A DNA stretch of 34,886 bases from FCB group bacterium. Its GTDB lineage: Bacteria; Fidelibacterota; Marinisomatia; SCGC-AAA003-L08; JACNLC01. The notes under the pieces are model-generated. The model searched no databases. It was not told the origin of the DNA and saw only the letters and a program-made list of their open reading frames with translations. The translations under genes and the position numbers were made by a program. Shown here in pieces: positions 18,433-26,939 of this stretch. Location: positions 28,463 to 63,348 of the forward strand of contig JAADGM010000140.1 of the NCBI GenBank assembly GCA_013152375.1, given 5' to 3'. Positions within the stretch are counted from its first letter, which is position 1; every line of letters starts with the position of its first letter.

Positions 18433-18787
18433 TCATGACTCCTACATTGTTGCAAACTGTTGAAATGACCGGTATAATTTGAACAGTTCAAACATCTCAG
18501 CGGAAACCGTTGCCAAACTCCGATCAATTATTTAAATTTATTTCAAAATAATTTTATACAGGATAACGTCGTACTATTTTAGGCGAACCTCCTGGATTAT
18601 TTCAATTCAACCAACATCTCTCCTAAATATAACATAAATCAGTTTAATTAGTAGTAATATTTTTATTGAGAAATGACTATTTCATTAAAACAGGATTAAA
18701 TCATCCTATATAATTTAAAAGCTGTACTAAATTCGTCACAAACAAATATTCATAGTTTTACATGGTTCTGACTCAATAATTTTAAGC
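18433..18787. promoter_or_regulatory. Divergent AT-rich control region between satP and the PPDK_N gene
   Basis: The only stretch over 300 bases without a gene. It holds a perfect 15-base palindrome TTTGAACAGTTCAAA (18478-18492) next to a minus-strand TTATAC that could be the satP -10. The palindrome is flanked about 30 bases on each side by the near-repeats GTTGCAAACT (18449) and GTTGCCAAACT (18509). Nearer the plus-strand gene, AGGAT/ATCCT arms (18692-18707) precede a TATAAT (18709-18714). No tRNA, small ORF or terminator was seen. Regulator identity is unknown. Confidence 0.5.
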
Positions 18788-21781
18788 ATGATAGAATTTC
18801 AGAATGCTACTCTTCCCGAGCCGGACTATATGCGGCTGATGTTACACAAAGTCTATGAGATCCTGCTCGTTGCCAGTCCCTACGACGCCTTCATACTGGA
18901 GGAAGACGGTCGTTTATCCGAGCAGATCATTACCGAGTATCTCGATATGAGGATGCGGAATGCCCCCCGGATCTGGCAGGCTTCCACTGCTGCCCAGGCG
19001 CTGGATATGATCATTAAACGGAAATTTGACCTGATACTGGTCATGCTGCGAATACCCGATATGAATCCAATAGCGTTCAGCGGAAAAATTAAAGAGCTGT
19101 ATCCCAAAAAACCAGTCATCCTTCTGCTGTTCGATGAATCTGAGCTGAAACAGATCCCGGAAAAACTCCCCAAAAGAACGATTGACCGCATTTTCATTTA
19201 TTCCGGGAATGCAGATGTTTTTCCGGCCATCATCAAGTTTGTGGAAGATCGTCAGAATGTGAGCCGGGATATCCGTATCGGGGATGTGAGGGCCATCATT
19301 CTTATCGAAGACAATCCGCGATACTACTCACTGATCCTGCCCTTGATCTACAAAGAAATCCTGTATCACACGCGCAAGCTCATCAGCAAAACGATGGACG
19401 AATCCCGGGTGCTCGTGAAAAAGATCGGCCGTCCTAAAATTCTGCTGGCAACAACTTTTGAAGAGGCCCGGTATTATTTCTCAAAATATCATGAAAACCT
19501 GCTCGGGATCATCTCGGATATTCGTTTCCCGAAAAACGGAGTATTGCGGGAACGGGCCGGAATTGAATTTGCCAAGTGGGCCCGGAAGCGGGAGCCCCAC
19601 ATTCCGGTGATGCTGCAGTCTACGGATTCGGCGAATTCAAAACTCGCCAAAGAGGCTTCCGTCGGTTTTCTGCATAAGGGATCCGTACGAATGCTCCAAC
19701 AGCTGAGGGAATTTATCCTCAACAACTTCGGGTTTGGAGATTTCATTTTCAGAGTTCCCTCAGGAGAGATTGTCGGCATCGCCCAAAACCCTGTGGAACT
19801 CATCAGTTTGCTGGGCCGGGTACCTGATGAGACCCTGAATTTCCACGCCTCACGCAATCACTTTTCAAACTGGCTGGCTGCCCGGGGAGAGTTTTCAATT
19901 GCCACCAAACTGCATCACCTGCAGGTCACTGATTTCGATTCTACAGATGATCTGCGTTCCTTTCTCATCGGTGAGATTGAGAGCATGATGCACCAGGCCA
20001 CCATGGGACGCATCACCAATTTTTCAGACGACGTCAATTTTGACACGGTTAATTTTTTACGCATCAGTCCTGGATCTCTGGGAGGAAAAGCCCGGGGGCT
20101 GGCATTTGCCAATGCCATGCTGGAGCAATCTGTTTTAAAAGAAAAATTCCCGGAGATCACTATCCGGATTCCCAGAGTCATGGTCATCGGCACGGATGAA
20201 TTCGATCATTTCATGGAAGTTAACCAGCTCTGGGACCCTATGGTGTCTCTGATCGATTCCGAGGAAATCACAAAATTGTTTCTCCGTGGTGATTTATCTG
20301 ATCCGTTGATTGACAAATTGAAATTTATCCTTTCCAAAATGAAGGGTCCTCTGGCCGTGCGCTCCTCAAGTCTCCTGGAAGATGCCCAGTACAATCCGCT
20401 GGCCGGAGCCTATTCAACTTACATGCTGCAAAATGCCGCCGAGGATGACGACCTCCGCCTCAGTCAGCTTTGCGAGGCGGTGAAGCGGGTCTTTGCCTCG
20501 ATGTTTTACCACAGTTCAAAATCCGTCATTATTGCCTCACATCACCGCTTTGAGTCCGAAAAAATGGCCGTGATTATTCAGGAGATGGTGGGCCAGCGGT
20601 TTGAGGATCGGTTTTATCCCTTGATGAGCGGTGTGGCGCAGAGTTATAATTACTATCCTGTCTCTTATATGCAGCGGGACGAAGGCGTTGCCTATCTTGC
20701 CCTGGGATTTGGAAAAACCATTGTTGACGGCGAAAAATCGCTGAGAATCTCTCCCAAGTACCCGGCCATCCTGCCGCAGTATTATTCGATAAAATCCACG
20801 ATCCAGAATTCACAGAATAATTTTTACGCTCTGAATTTGGGTTCAGAGCCGACAACCCTGTCAGATAAAGACCCGGACAATCTCACAAAATATCCCCTTG
20901 AAGCGGCTGAAAAAGACGGTATCCTCAAATATGCCGCAAGCGTCATATCAGCCCAGGACAATGTCCTGCGGGATTCGCTGAGTTATGAGGGGGTCAGGGT
21001 TATTACTTTCGCACCTTTTCTGAAATACAACCTGTTTCCCCTCGCTGACATTCTGAACGAGATCCTGGATCTGGGAGCCGCATCACTGGGCTGCCCGGTT
21101 GAAATCGAATTTGCAGTCAATATTTTCAAGGAGCGCAAACGTCTCCCCGAATTTTGTCTGCTGCAGATCAAACCCTTGCCCGTGAGCAGCATTGAGCAGA
21201 GTGAAGAACTTGACGGCATCGATGAAGAGGCCATATTCTGCCGCACCAGTGTATGTCTGGGGAATGGGAAAATTGAAGGATTAAGGCATATTCTTTACGT
21301 CAAACCCGAAGTGTTCGATGCCTCAAAAACCACAGAAATGGCCCGGGAGCTGGAAAAATTCAATGAAAAACTGGGGCCGGAGCATCCCTATATTTTAATC
21401 GGACCCGGCCGCTGGGGTTCTGCCGACCCCTGGCTGGGGATACCGGTGGTCTGGAACCAGATCTCAAATGTAAAAGTCATGATCGAAATGGGACTCGCCG
21501 AATTCGAAGTGGATCCGTCGTTCGGGAGTCATTTTTTTCAAAATGTGACCAGTATGCGCATCGGCTATTTTACAGTCAGTCATAAAGGCCGCCTTGATAA
21601 ACTGGACCGGGAATGGCTGTGCCGGCAGCCCAAAGCTGAAGAAACAGAATACCTGGCCTGGATCAAACTCAGGAAACCCCTGGTCGTGCAGATGGACGGT
21701 TTATCGGGGAAAGGCATCATTTACCAGCCGCGCAGACCGGCAATGGAGATCATGGATGAGGAGGAGTCAACGGGAATATGA
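18788..21781 (+). CDS. PEP-synthase-like PPDK_N protein with pseudo-receiver and receiver domains
   Basis: 997 residues, probably cytoplasmic. First comes a receiver-like fold (about 20-150) whose acceptor position reads LVMLRIPDM, with no Asp there. A second receiver (about 165-315) keeps the acidic pair E174/D175, an Asp in IISDIRFP (D244), S278/T279 and K297, with an unusual ~35-residue insertion after the first strand. From about 420 to 800 is an ATP-grasp PPDK_N domain (SLGGKARGLAFAN; AVRSSSLLED near 523-532). A conserved tail contains GPGRWGSADPWLG near 871-883. I find no phosphohistidine swivel domain and no PEP barrel. Such proteins are often labelled PEP synthase in Bacteroidota, but full enzyme chemistry is not supported. 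Divergence from satP-acs hints at a link to acetate or pyruvate use. Confidence 0.8.
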   Translation: MIEFQNATLPEPDYMRLMLHKVYEILLVASPYDAFILEEDGRLSEQIITEYLDMRMRNAPRIWQASTAAQALDMIIKRKFDLILVMLRIPDMNPIAFSGKIKELYPKKPVILLLFDESELKQIPEKLPKRTIDRIFIYSGNADVFPAIIKFVEDRQNVSRDIRIGDVRAIILIEDNPRYYSLILPLIYKEILYHTRKLISKTMDESRVLVKKIGRPKILLATTFEEARYYFSKYHENLLGIISDIRFPKNGVLRERAGIEFAKWARKREPHIPVMLQSTDSANSKLAKEASVGFLHKGSVRMLQQLREFILNNFGFGDFIFRVPSGEIVGIAQNPVELISLLGRVPDETLNFHASRNHFSNWLAARGEFSIATKLHHLQVTDFDSTDDLRSFLIGEIESMMHQATMGRITNFSDDVNFDTVNFLRISPGSLGGKARGLAFANAMLEQSVLKEKFPEITIRIPRVMVIGTDEFDHFMEVNQLWDPMVSLIDSEEITKLFLRGDLSDPLIDKLKFILSKMKGPLAVRSSSLLEDAQYNPLAGAYSTYMLQNAAEDDDLRLSQLCEAVKRVFASMFYHSSKSVIIASHHRFESEKMAVIIQEMVGQRFEDRFYPLMSGVAQSYNYYPVSYMQRDEGVAYLALGFGKTIVDGEKSLRISPKYPAILPQYYSIKSTIQNSQNNFYALNLGSEPTTLSDKDPDNLTKYPLEAAEKDGILKYAASVISAQDNVLRDSLSYEGVRVITFAPFLKYNLFPLADILNEILDLGAASLGCPVEIEFAVNIFKERKRLPEFCLLQIKPLPVSSIEQSEELDGIDEEAIFCRTSVCLGNGKIEGLRHILYVKPEVFDASKTTEMARELEKFNEKLGPEHPYILIGPGRWGSADPWLGIPVVWNQISNVKVMIEMGLAEFEVDPSFGSHFFQNVTSMRIGYFTVSHKGRLDKLDREWLCRQPKAEETEYLAWIKLRKPLVVQMDGLSGKGIIYQPRRPAMEIMDEEESTGI

Positions 21782-21958
21782 TCAGACCAAAAACCTGCTT
21801 CCTTTACCGAAGACTGACGGCTGTGAATTATATTTGTACCAGCCTCTGATTCCGGAAGCCGCGGTTACAGACCGTCTCGGCTCCTGAAAGTCCGACCTCG
21901 CGATTCAAGTTTTACCGCAAGAAATTATACTTCAATAAAGTCCTCGAGTGACTGTATT

Positions 21959-22837
21959 TCAATCCCGGATCCCAAACACACTGCGGAAAAATTCGTCGGT
22001 ACGTTGCCAGAACCCGGGGGCGCGGTGGCAGTCCGAATGTCCCATTCCGGGGATCACCCACAATCGCACCCGTTCGGAATCTGCGGCATTTTTCAGTTTA
22101 TAGGCCTGTTCCACGGGTACGGTCTTGTCGTCTTCGCCATGGACCAGCAGAAAGTCCGCCGCCGATTTTTGAATATTCCTGACGGGAGCAAAACTTGAGA
22201 AAGTACGGCCGATGCGACGTTCCATGCTTTTAAAGATCAGCCAGGCCAGAGGGAAATACGGGATATGCCGCCGTTTGAATTCCAGATTCATGATATCCCG
22301 GGGGTGCGCAAACGCGCCGACCGTCATGACCGCTTTCAACCTGCTGTCGAGGGATGCAGCGAATATTGAAGCAGCTCCTCCGATAGAGAGACCGATGATC
22401 CCCAGCTGGTTGCCTGCATTTTTTTCAGTTTCGAGATATTCTGCCACCGACAAAATATCCTCGCTGAATTTCAGCATTGAAGAATATTCATCCGGGTCAC
22501 TGCTGCCATGATTGCGGGAATCAAACGCCAGAAGATTGTACCCCCGTTCGTGGAGCCTGCGGATATACACCATCATCCGTTCGAGATTCCGGTTCCACCC
22601 ATGAACGAGTATGAGAGTGGGCATCTTCGGCGAGCCAGGTATCAGCCAGCCATAGAGATTAAGGTTTTTGGCCGTGGGGATATGAACCTCTTCGAAGGCA
22701 ATATCAAATTTTGCCGGCGTGTTCTGGTGCGGCGTACGGTTGTTTTCATAAACATGATTCAGTCCGTAATAGATGACAATAATCCCCAGCAGAACAACCC
22801 CGCCGAGAAGTCCGACGATTACCGTGAGGACATTCAT
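21959..22837 (-). CDS. Membrane-anchored alpha/beta hydrolase
   Basis: 292 residues with an N-terminal membrane helix (about 4-24), then an alpha/beta hydrolase fold: oxyanion strand LILVHGWNRN near 75-84, nucleophile elbow GLSIGG with S151, acid in HGEDDKTVP (D236/D237) and base H267 in PGMGHSD. The catalytic triad is thus complete. The family (YqkD/BAAT-like serine hydrolases) covers esterases and peptidases, so the substrate cannot be named. Its start overlaps the asparaginase-like stop by 4 bases (ATGA), so the two are probably co-translated. Confidence 0.9.
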   Translation of the reverse strand: MNVLTVIVGLLGGVVLLGIIVIYYGLNHVYENNRTPHQNTPAKFDIAFEEVHIPTAKNLNLYGWLIPGSPKMPTLILVHGWNRNLERMMVYIRRLHERGYNLLAFDSRNHGSSDPDEYSSMLKFSEDILSVAEYLETEKNAGNQLGIIGLSIGGAASIFAASLDSRLKAVMTVGAFAHPRDIMNLEFKRRHIPYFPLAWLIFKSMERRIGRTFSSFAPVRNIQKSAADFLLVHGEDDKTVPVEQAYKLKNAADSERVRLWVIPGMGHSDCHRAPGFWQRTDEFFRSVFGIRD

Positions 22838-23331
22838 GATCCGACCTGCTCAAAGATACCCTGCCTCCGGTTTTTCCTGACATTGTCCCAGCGGAAATAC
22901 TGCCCGTTCATGGCCACATAGACGCCTGAGGGCAGAACCTGCACGAATGAGAGGGCACTTCCCAGATTAAAAAGCCCGTCAGAGCTGGAAAAACAATAGG
23001 GGATCATGGCCCCGGTGAGCACAATGGTTTTATCCGGAACAGTCTTTCCCAGCAAGGCGGCGGTATCCGTCATGGTATCCGTCCCATGTGTGATCACGAT
23101 CTTTGAACTTTTTTCTTCGGCACAACGCTGTAGGATATAATTCCGTTGGTTGTCACTCATGTGGAGGCTGTCCTGCATCATCAGTGTCTCTACATGGATG
23201 TCCAGCAGGGACCGACCCAGCTGCAGCATGTCTGAGACATGTGTATTTTTAAAAAATAAGCTGCCGTTCAGCTCATTATATTCTTTATCAAAGGTTCCCC
23301 CGGTAACGAAGAGCTTGATACTGTAATCCAT
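22834..23331 (-). CDS. Single-domain asparaginase-like protein
   Basis: 165 residues, half the length of bacterial L-asparaginases, covering only the N-terminal catalytic domain. The active-site threonines and partners are present: TGGT (T13), HGTDTM (T84, D85) and the lysine K101 in DKTIVLTGAM. The second domain, which completes the active site across the dimer in full enzymes, is absent; the stop is followed directly by the hydrolase start. I have no sign of a frameshift remnant downstream, so it looks like the known short asparaginase-domain family rather than a broken gene. GAGG precedes the ATG. Activity on asparagine is uncertain. Confidence 0.85.
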   Translation of the reverse strand: MDYSIKLFVTGGTFDKEYNELNGSLFFKNTHVSDMLQLGRSLLDIHVETLMMQDSLHMSDNQRNYILQRCAEEKSSKIVITHGTDTMTDTAALLGKTVPDKTIVLTGAMIPYCFSSSDGLFNLGSALSFVQVLPSGVYVAMNGQYFRWDNVRKNRRQGIFEQVGS

Positions 23332-23363
23332 TATTTACCTCGAAAAATGCGGCGGGAATTTAA

Positions 23364-23378
23364 CAGGGTTAAACCCTG
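23364..23378. promoter_or_regulatory. Perfect dyad upstream of the asparaginase-like gene
   Basis: CAGGGTTAAACCCTG is a 7+1+7 palindrome 33-47 bases upstream of the asparaginase-like ATG (minus strand). It fits an operator in size and place, but could equally be a small hairpin in the leader; no regulator is linked to it. Confidence 0.35.
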
Positions 23379-23567
23379 CAGAAGGGTGTAAATTTTTAAA
23401 GTGAGATTGAATGGATTGATAGAATCCCGGCAACCGGATTGCAGTAATACGGAAGATCACCGTCATTTTAATTTAGGACTGTTCGCACTCCGCATTAACG
23501 ATAAAAAAGCTTTTTTGATCTTTGAAAAAGCTCTCAAATTTTAGGAGGAGATTTAATTAAAATTTCC

Positions 23568-23591
23568 ATGTTTAATTCCAAATGGAGGTAA
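23568..23591 (+). other. Seven-codon leader frame overlapping the lipoprotein ribosome site
   Basis: ATG TTT AAT TCC AAA TGG AGG TAA encodes MFNSKWR and ends one base before the lipoprotein GTG. The lipoprotein GGAGG lies inside it. An AGGAGGAG sits about 18 bases before the ATG, rather far. It may be chance or a translation-coupling leader. Confidence 0.25.
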
Positions 23592-23592
23592 C

Positions 23593-24381
23593 GTGAAAAA
23601 ATTAGTACTAACAATCCTGGGGATCACGATGGTGATGAGCCTGTTCAGCGCCTGTGAGGCCAAACCATCCAAAGAGACACAGGCCTGGATACGCAACCAG
23701 CAGATGCAGAAACAGCAGCAAAGTGCCGCGGCTTCCCAACCTGAAAACGGCGGAAGCATATCCGGTGTCGTCGTGGAAACGATGAATGCAGGAGGCTATT
23801 CTTATCTGAACATCGACACGGGATCAGGGCAGGTATGGGCCGCAGTTAAAGAACAACCGGTTACGGTGGGAATGACCATTACCGTTGAGGGCATCATGGC
23901 CATGCCTGATTTCCGCAGTGAAACCCTCGACCGTACTTTTGATCTGATCTATTTTGGTTCATCTGTGGCCCCGGGTGGAAAAGCACCGGGCTCTATGCCC
24001 CTGGCCGAGGCCATCAAACAAGGCAAGGAACATTCCAAAGCACCGAAAGCGGATGAATTTGATTTCAGCGGGATTACGGTTCCCTCCGGCGGCCTGCGCG
24101 TGGGGGAGATTTTTGAACAGAAAACCGATCTCAAGGGTAAAACCGTCAAATTAAGGGGAAAGGTGGTTAAATTTGTTCCCCAGGTGATGGGGAAAAACTG
24201 GCTGCACATTCAGGACGGAACCGGTTCACAGGGCACTAATGATATTACGGTGACAACTGCAGCGACAGCCGCCGTGGGAGATATCATTACCGTTGAAGGC
24301 GTTCTGGCAGTAGATAAAGATTTTGGGTACGGATATCTTTACGATCTGATCATTGAGGAAGCAAAACTGTCTTCAGAGTAA
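23593..24381 (+). CDS. Lipoprotein with two OB-fold (NrfJ-like) domains
   Basis: 262 residues. A signal peptide ends in the lipobox LFSAC (C21), so the protein is lipid-anchored. A Gln-rich linker follows, then two tandem OB-fold modules: residues about 52-120 (ISGVVVETMNAGGYSYLNID, later TVEGIMAM) and about 165-255 (KGKTVKLRGKVVKFVP, WLHIQDGTG, TVEGVLAV). The G-N-W-L-H-I-Q-D-G-T-G style motif matches OB modules found in NrfJ-like proteins near respiratory cytochromes. The role is probably binding rather than enzymatic. The start is GTG with GGAGG at 4-base spacing. A good terminator stands about 55 bases downstream. Confidence 0.85.
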   Translation: MKKLVLTILGITMVMSLFSACEAKPSKETQAWIRNQQMQKQQQSAAASQPENGGSISGVVVETMNAGGYSYLNIDTGSGQVWAAVKEQPVTVGMTITVEGIMAMPDFRSETLDRTFDLIYFGSSVAPGGKAPGSMPLAEAIKQGKEHSKAPKADEFDFSGITVPSGGLRVGEIFEQKTDLKGKTVKLRGKVVKFVPQVMGKNWLHIQDGTGSQGTNDITVTTAATAAVGDIITVEGVLAVDKDFGYGYLYDLIIEEAKLSSE

Positions 24382-24435
24382 GATTCTCCCAATAGGGCGT
24401 TTTAGGATGCCCTTGTCAGCAATTGCATTTAACCT

Positions 24436-24464
24436 AAAACCGCCGGATTTTATCTGGCGGTTTT
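24436..24464 (+). terminator. Intrinsic terminator after the OB-fold lipoprotein gene
   Basis: AAAACCGCC pairs with GGCGGTTTT, and the stem can extend by three pairs inward to leave a TTTTA loop. A T run (TTTTTC) follows on the plus strand. The stem flanks are A/T symmetric. Confidence 0.85.
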
Positions 24465-24603
24465 TCTATTCCACCAGGTAAAACCTGTGGTGAAACTTAA
24501 ATTCCACGGCGTAAACGGGCCTGAATAAAACTCTGTTTACAGAACCGGTGAGAATGATTAAATTTCAGGGTTACAAATTTATACAGGAATAAAGATTATC
24601 TCT

Positions 24604-25074
24604 ATGAAAAGAAAAATCATTGCTCTGATCATTTTAGTGCTGGTGACCATCCAGTTTTTCCGAATTGATAAATCTAATCCTCCGAGTGTTCCGTCACAGG
24701 ATTTCATCTCCATGACGGCTCCCTCCGATGAAATTGCAACCCTTCTTAAAACTGCCTGCTATGATTGTCATTCCAATCAGACGCGATATCCCTGGTACAC
24801 CAACATCGCCCCGGTCTCATGGCTCATTAAAAACCATATCAACGAAGCCCGGGAGTATATGAATTTCTCCGAATGGGGTACCTATCCCTCTGAGGAACAG
24901 GTACAAAAACTCAGCAAAAGCATGGAAGAAGTGGATGAAGGTGAAATGCCGCTGTTCACTTATACTCTGCTCAACGGCGACGCAAAATTGAATGCCGCGC
25001 AACAGGCCAAACTGACAGCCTGGTTTCAACAGCTTGGCGGTGTGGAAGATTATCCCGCTGACGATGACGAATAA
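24604..25074 (+). CDS. Haem-binding-domain protein (CxxCH cytochrome)
   Basis: 156 residues with an N-terminal membrane helix (about 4-18) and one c-type haem site, CYDCH (C52, C55, H56). The surrounding sequence DCHSNQTRYPWYTNIAPVSW and later GEMPLFTYTLLN (M115 as possible axial ligand) matches the 'haem-binding domain' family (Haem_bd), usually periplasmic. It probably acts in electron transfer or haem sensing and would need the Ccm system encoded at 10123-15683. It stands alone between a terminator and the symporter gene. Confidence 0.88.
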   Translation: MKRKIIALIILVLVTIQFFRIDKSNPPSVPSQDFISMTAPSDEIATLLKTACYDCHSNQTRYPWYTNIAPVSWLIKNHINEAREYMNFSEWGTYPSEEQVQKLSKSMEEVDEGEMPLFTYTLLNGDAKLNAAQQAKLTAWFQQLGGVEDYPADDDE

Positions 25075-25133
25075 ATTGGTAATAACCCCGCACCAAGCAC
25101 CTGGGGATTCACCAAATCGTCTCGTCCGGTGCA

Positions 25134-25159
25134 GACGGATTGAAACGGAAGCATCCGTC
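25134..25159 (+). other. Hairpin in the leader of the symporter gene
   Basis: GACGGAT and ATCCGTC form a 7-bp stem with a 12-base loop, ending 28 bases before the GTG start of the symporter. There is no T run, so it is not a typical terminator. Confidence 0.35.
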
Positions 25160-25186
25160 AGCGGCTGATTTGCGAAGGAACTTGAT

Positions 25187-26641
25187 GTGAATCCGATTAC
25201 AATAGGTTTTATACTATACCTGATATTGATTTTAGGGGTGGGGATTTACACACTCCGTGTGACCCGCACGCTAAGCGATTTTGCCCTTGGAGGTCAAAAA
25301 CTGGGGCCCTGGGTAATTGCCTTTTCCGAACGGGCCTCTGGAGAGTCTGCCTGGCTCATCATTGGTCTGCCCGGAGCCGCTCTTCTTTCAGGATTGCTGG
25401 AGTTGTGGACGGTTGTCGGCTGCATCTCCGGTATTATTTTTTCCTGGTTTGTGGTCTCCACCAGGCTGCGGCAGGCCACAGCCGATCTCGAGGCACTCAC
25501 CATCCCGGAGCTGCTGGCTAAAAAATTCAATGACGATACGGGCATTATCCGATTCTTATCGTCACTGATCATCACTTTTTTCTTCACTTTTTATGTTGCG
25601 GCTCAGTTTTCAGGTGCCGGCAAAGTACTCAATGTAACCTTCGGCCTCACCGAGCTTCAGGGAATGCTGCTGGGAGGCATCATCATCGTGTTTTATACCC
25701 TCATGGGAGGGTTCTTCGCCGTAGCCTGGACGGATCTGATCCAGGGTATCATCATGATCTGCACTCTGGTGATCCTCCCGCTGGTAGCCTGGTTTGAATT
25801 ATCAGGGATGCCTGCACAGGGTTCTGTACTGGAAGCCGCCGGATTATTCGGGGGCAAATCCGGCTGGTCAGCTTTGATCGGTGCCGTCGGCGGTTTGAGC
25901 TGGGGGCTCGGCTATATGGGACAGCCACATCTGGTGACCCGCTTTATGGCCATCGATAAAGTGGAAAATATTAAAAAGAGCCGGCGCATTGCCATCGCCT
26001 GGGCGGTACCCGCCTTCTTCGGATCTATGTTCATCGGGCTCATCGGCGCTAAATTGGTCACCACGGGCATTCTGAATTTTAACGGTGAGGTGATCCATTC
26101 CCTGGCGCAAATACCGGATCCGGAAAAACTCATGCCGGTCATGGCGAACTCGCTGCTGCATCCCTGGGTCGCGGGTATTTTTATTTCAGGGGCCATTGCC
26201 GCCATGATGTCCACGGCAGATTCACAATTACTGGTCACTACTACGGTTCTCACCGAGGATATATTCAAACGGTTTTTTCGGAAAGCGGCGGAGGGTCTCA
26301 ATCTGCTGACGATCGGCAGGGTCCTTACGGTTGTGATAGGAGTGATCGGTTTCATTCTGGCGTGGAAATCTACAGACCTTGTTTTTGAGATGGTCTCTTA
26401 TGCCTGGGGCGGACTGGGTGCGGCTTTCGGTCCGGCGCTCGTCCTCACCCTTTGGTGGCGGCGTACATCCAGGGCAGGCATTGTCGGGGGCATGCTGGGA
26501 GGAACGCTCTTTACGATCCTGCCGTTGGCCGGAGAGTTGATCACGCCCCGTCTGACAGCCTTCATCATTGCAGCAGTACTGGTCGCCGGGTTATCCCTTA
26601 TATTCCCCGACAGTTCTCAGGCTGAAGACAAAAACGGCTGA
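25187..26641 (+). CDS. putP: Sodium:solute symporter, PutP (proline) type
   Basis: 484 residues with about 12-13 membrane helices. PutP features: SDFALGGQKLGPWVIAFSERASGESAWL near 31-58, where the sodium-site region lies, GWSALIGAVGGLSWGLGYMG and QPHLVTRFMAI around 233-262, and SGAIAAMMSTADSQLLV near 330-346. The last is the S-T-A-D-S-Q-L sodium motif of the SSS family. It probably imports proline, or a related solute, with Na+. The start is GTG with GAAGGAA upstream. No proline catabolism gene is adjacent, so the substrate remains a family-level call. Confidence 0.88.
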   Translation: MNPITIGFILYLILILGVGIYTLRVTRTLSDFALGGQKLGPWVIAFSERASGESAWLIIGLPGAALLSGLLELWTVVGCISGIIFSWFVVSTRLRQATADLEALTIPELLAKKFNDDTGIIRFLSSLIITFFFTFYVAAQFSGAGKVLNVTFGLTELQGMLLGGIIIVFYTLMGGFFAVAWTDLIQGIIMICTLVILPLVAWFELSGMPAQGSVLEAAGLFGGKSGWSALIGAVGGLSWGLGYMGQPHLVTRFMAIDKVENIKKSRRIAIAWAVPAFFGSMFIGLIGAKLVTTGILNFNGEVIHSLAQIPDPEKLMPVMANSLLHPWVAGIFISGAIAAMMSTADSQLLVTTTVLTEDIFKRFFRKAAEGLNLLTIGRVLTVVIGVIGFILAWKSTDLVFEMVSYAWGGLGAAFGPALVLTLWWRRTSRAGIVGGMLGGTLFTILPLAGELITPRLTAFIIAAVLVAGLSLIFPDSSQAEDKNG

Positions 26642-26684
26642 AAATACCAGTGAAAAATCAGTATACTTTTGAGGAGGAGACAAT

Positions 26685-26888
26685 ATGTTAACGGCCGACG
26701 ATGTACTGACCCTGGATGAAGTTAAAAAAATTCTTAAAGTCAGCACCAAGACGCTCTACAAGCTGATAAGGCTGAAGAAACTGCCGGCCAAAAAGGTGGG
26801 CCGAAGCTGGCGGATATTAATGGAAAGCATCGACGACTATCTGAATGGAGTTACCCGTGAAACCGATCTTCCAAATGAAAAACCCTGA
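26685..26888 (+). CDS. Small excisionase/MerR-type helix-turn-helix protein
   Basis: 67 residues made almost entirely of one DNA-binding domain: LTLDEVKKILKVSTKTLYKL (about 8-27), then a basic wing KKLPAKKVGRSWRI and the terminal helix. This is the 'excisionase family' HTH_17 pattern. A strong GAGGAGG precedes the ATG. No integrase, transposase or attachment-like repeat is nearby, so it is more likely a chromosomal regulator than a phage remnant; its targets are unknown. It follows the symporter by 43 bases and may be co-transcribed. Confidence 0.88.
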   Translation: MLTADDVLTLDEVKKILKVSTKTLYKLIRLKKLPAKKVGRSWRILMESIDDYLNGVTRETDLPNEKP

Positions 26889-26939
26889 TAAATCAGTGTA
26901 TCCGCCACGGCTTAATTGTCCGGTTTTGAAATATGTCTA

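Noticed and set aside
18788-21781. Complete phosphoenolpyruvate synthase
   Set aside because: The ATP-grasp half is visible but the phosphohistidine and PEP-barrel domains are not.
22834-23331. Pseudogene of full-length asparaginase
   Set aside because: The frame ends cleanly and is translationally coupled to the next gene; short single-domain relatives exist, and no C-domain remnant was seen downstream.
26685-26888. Phage or integrative-element remnant at the excisionase-type gene
   Set aside because: No integrase, tRNA, att-like direct repeats or composition change nearby; such HTH proteins are common chromosomal regulators.
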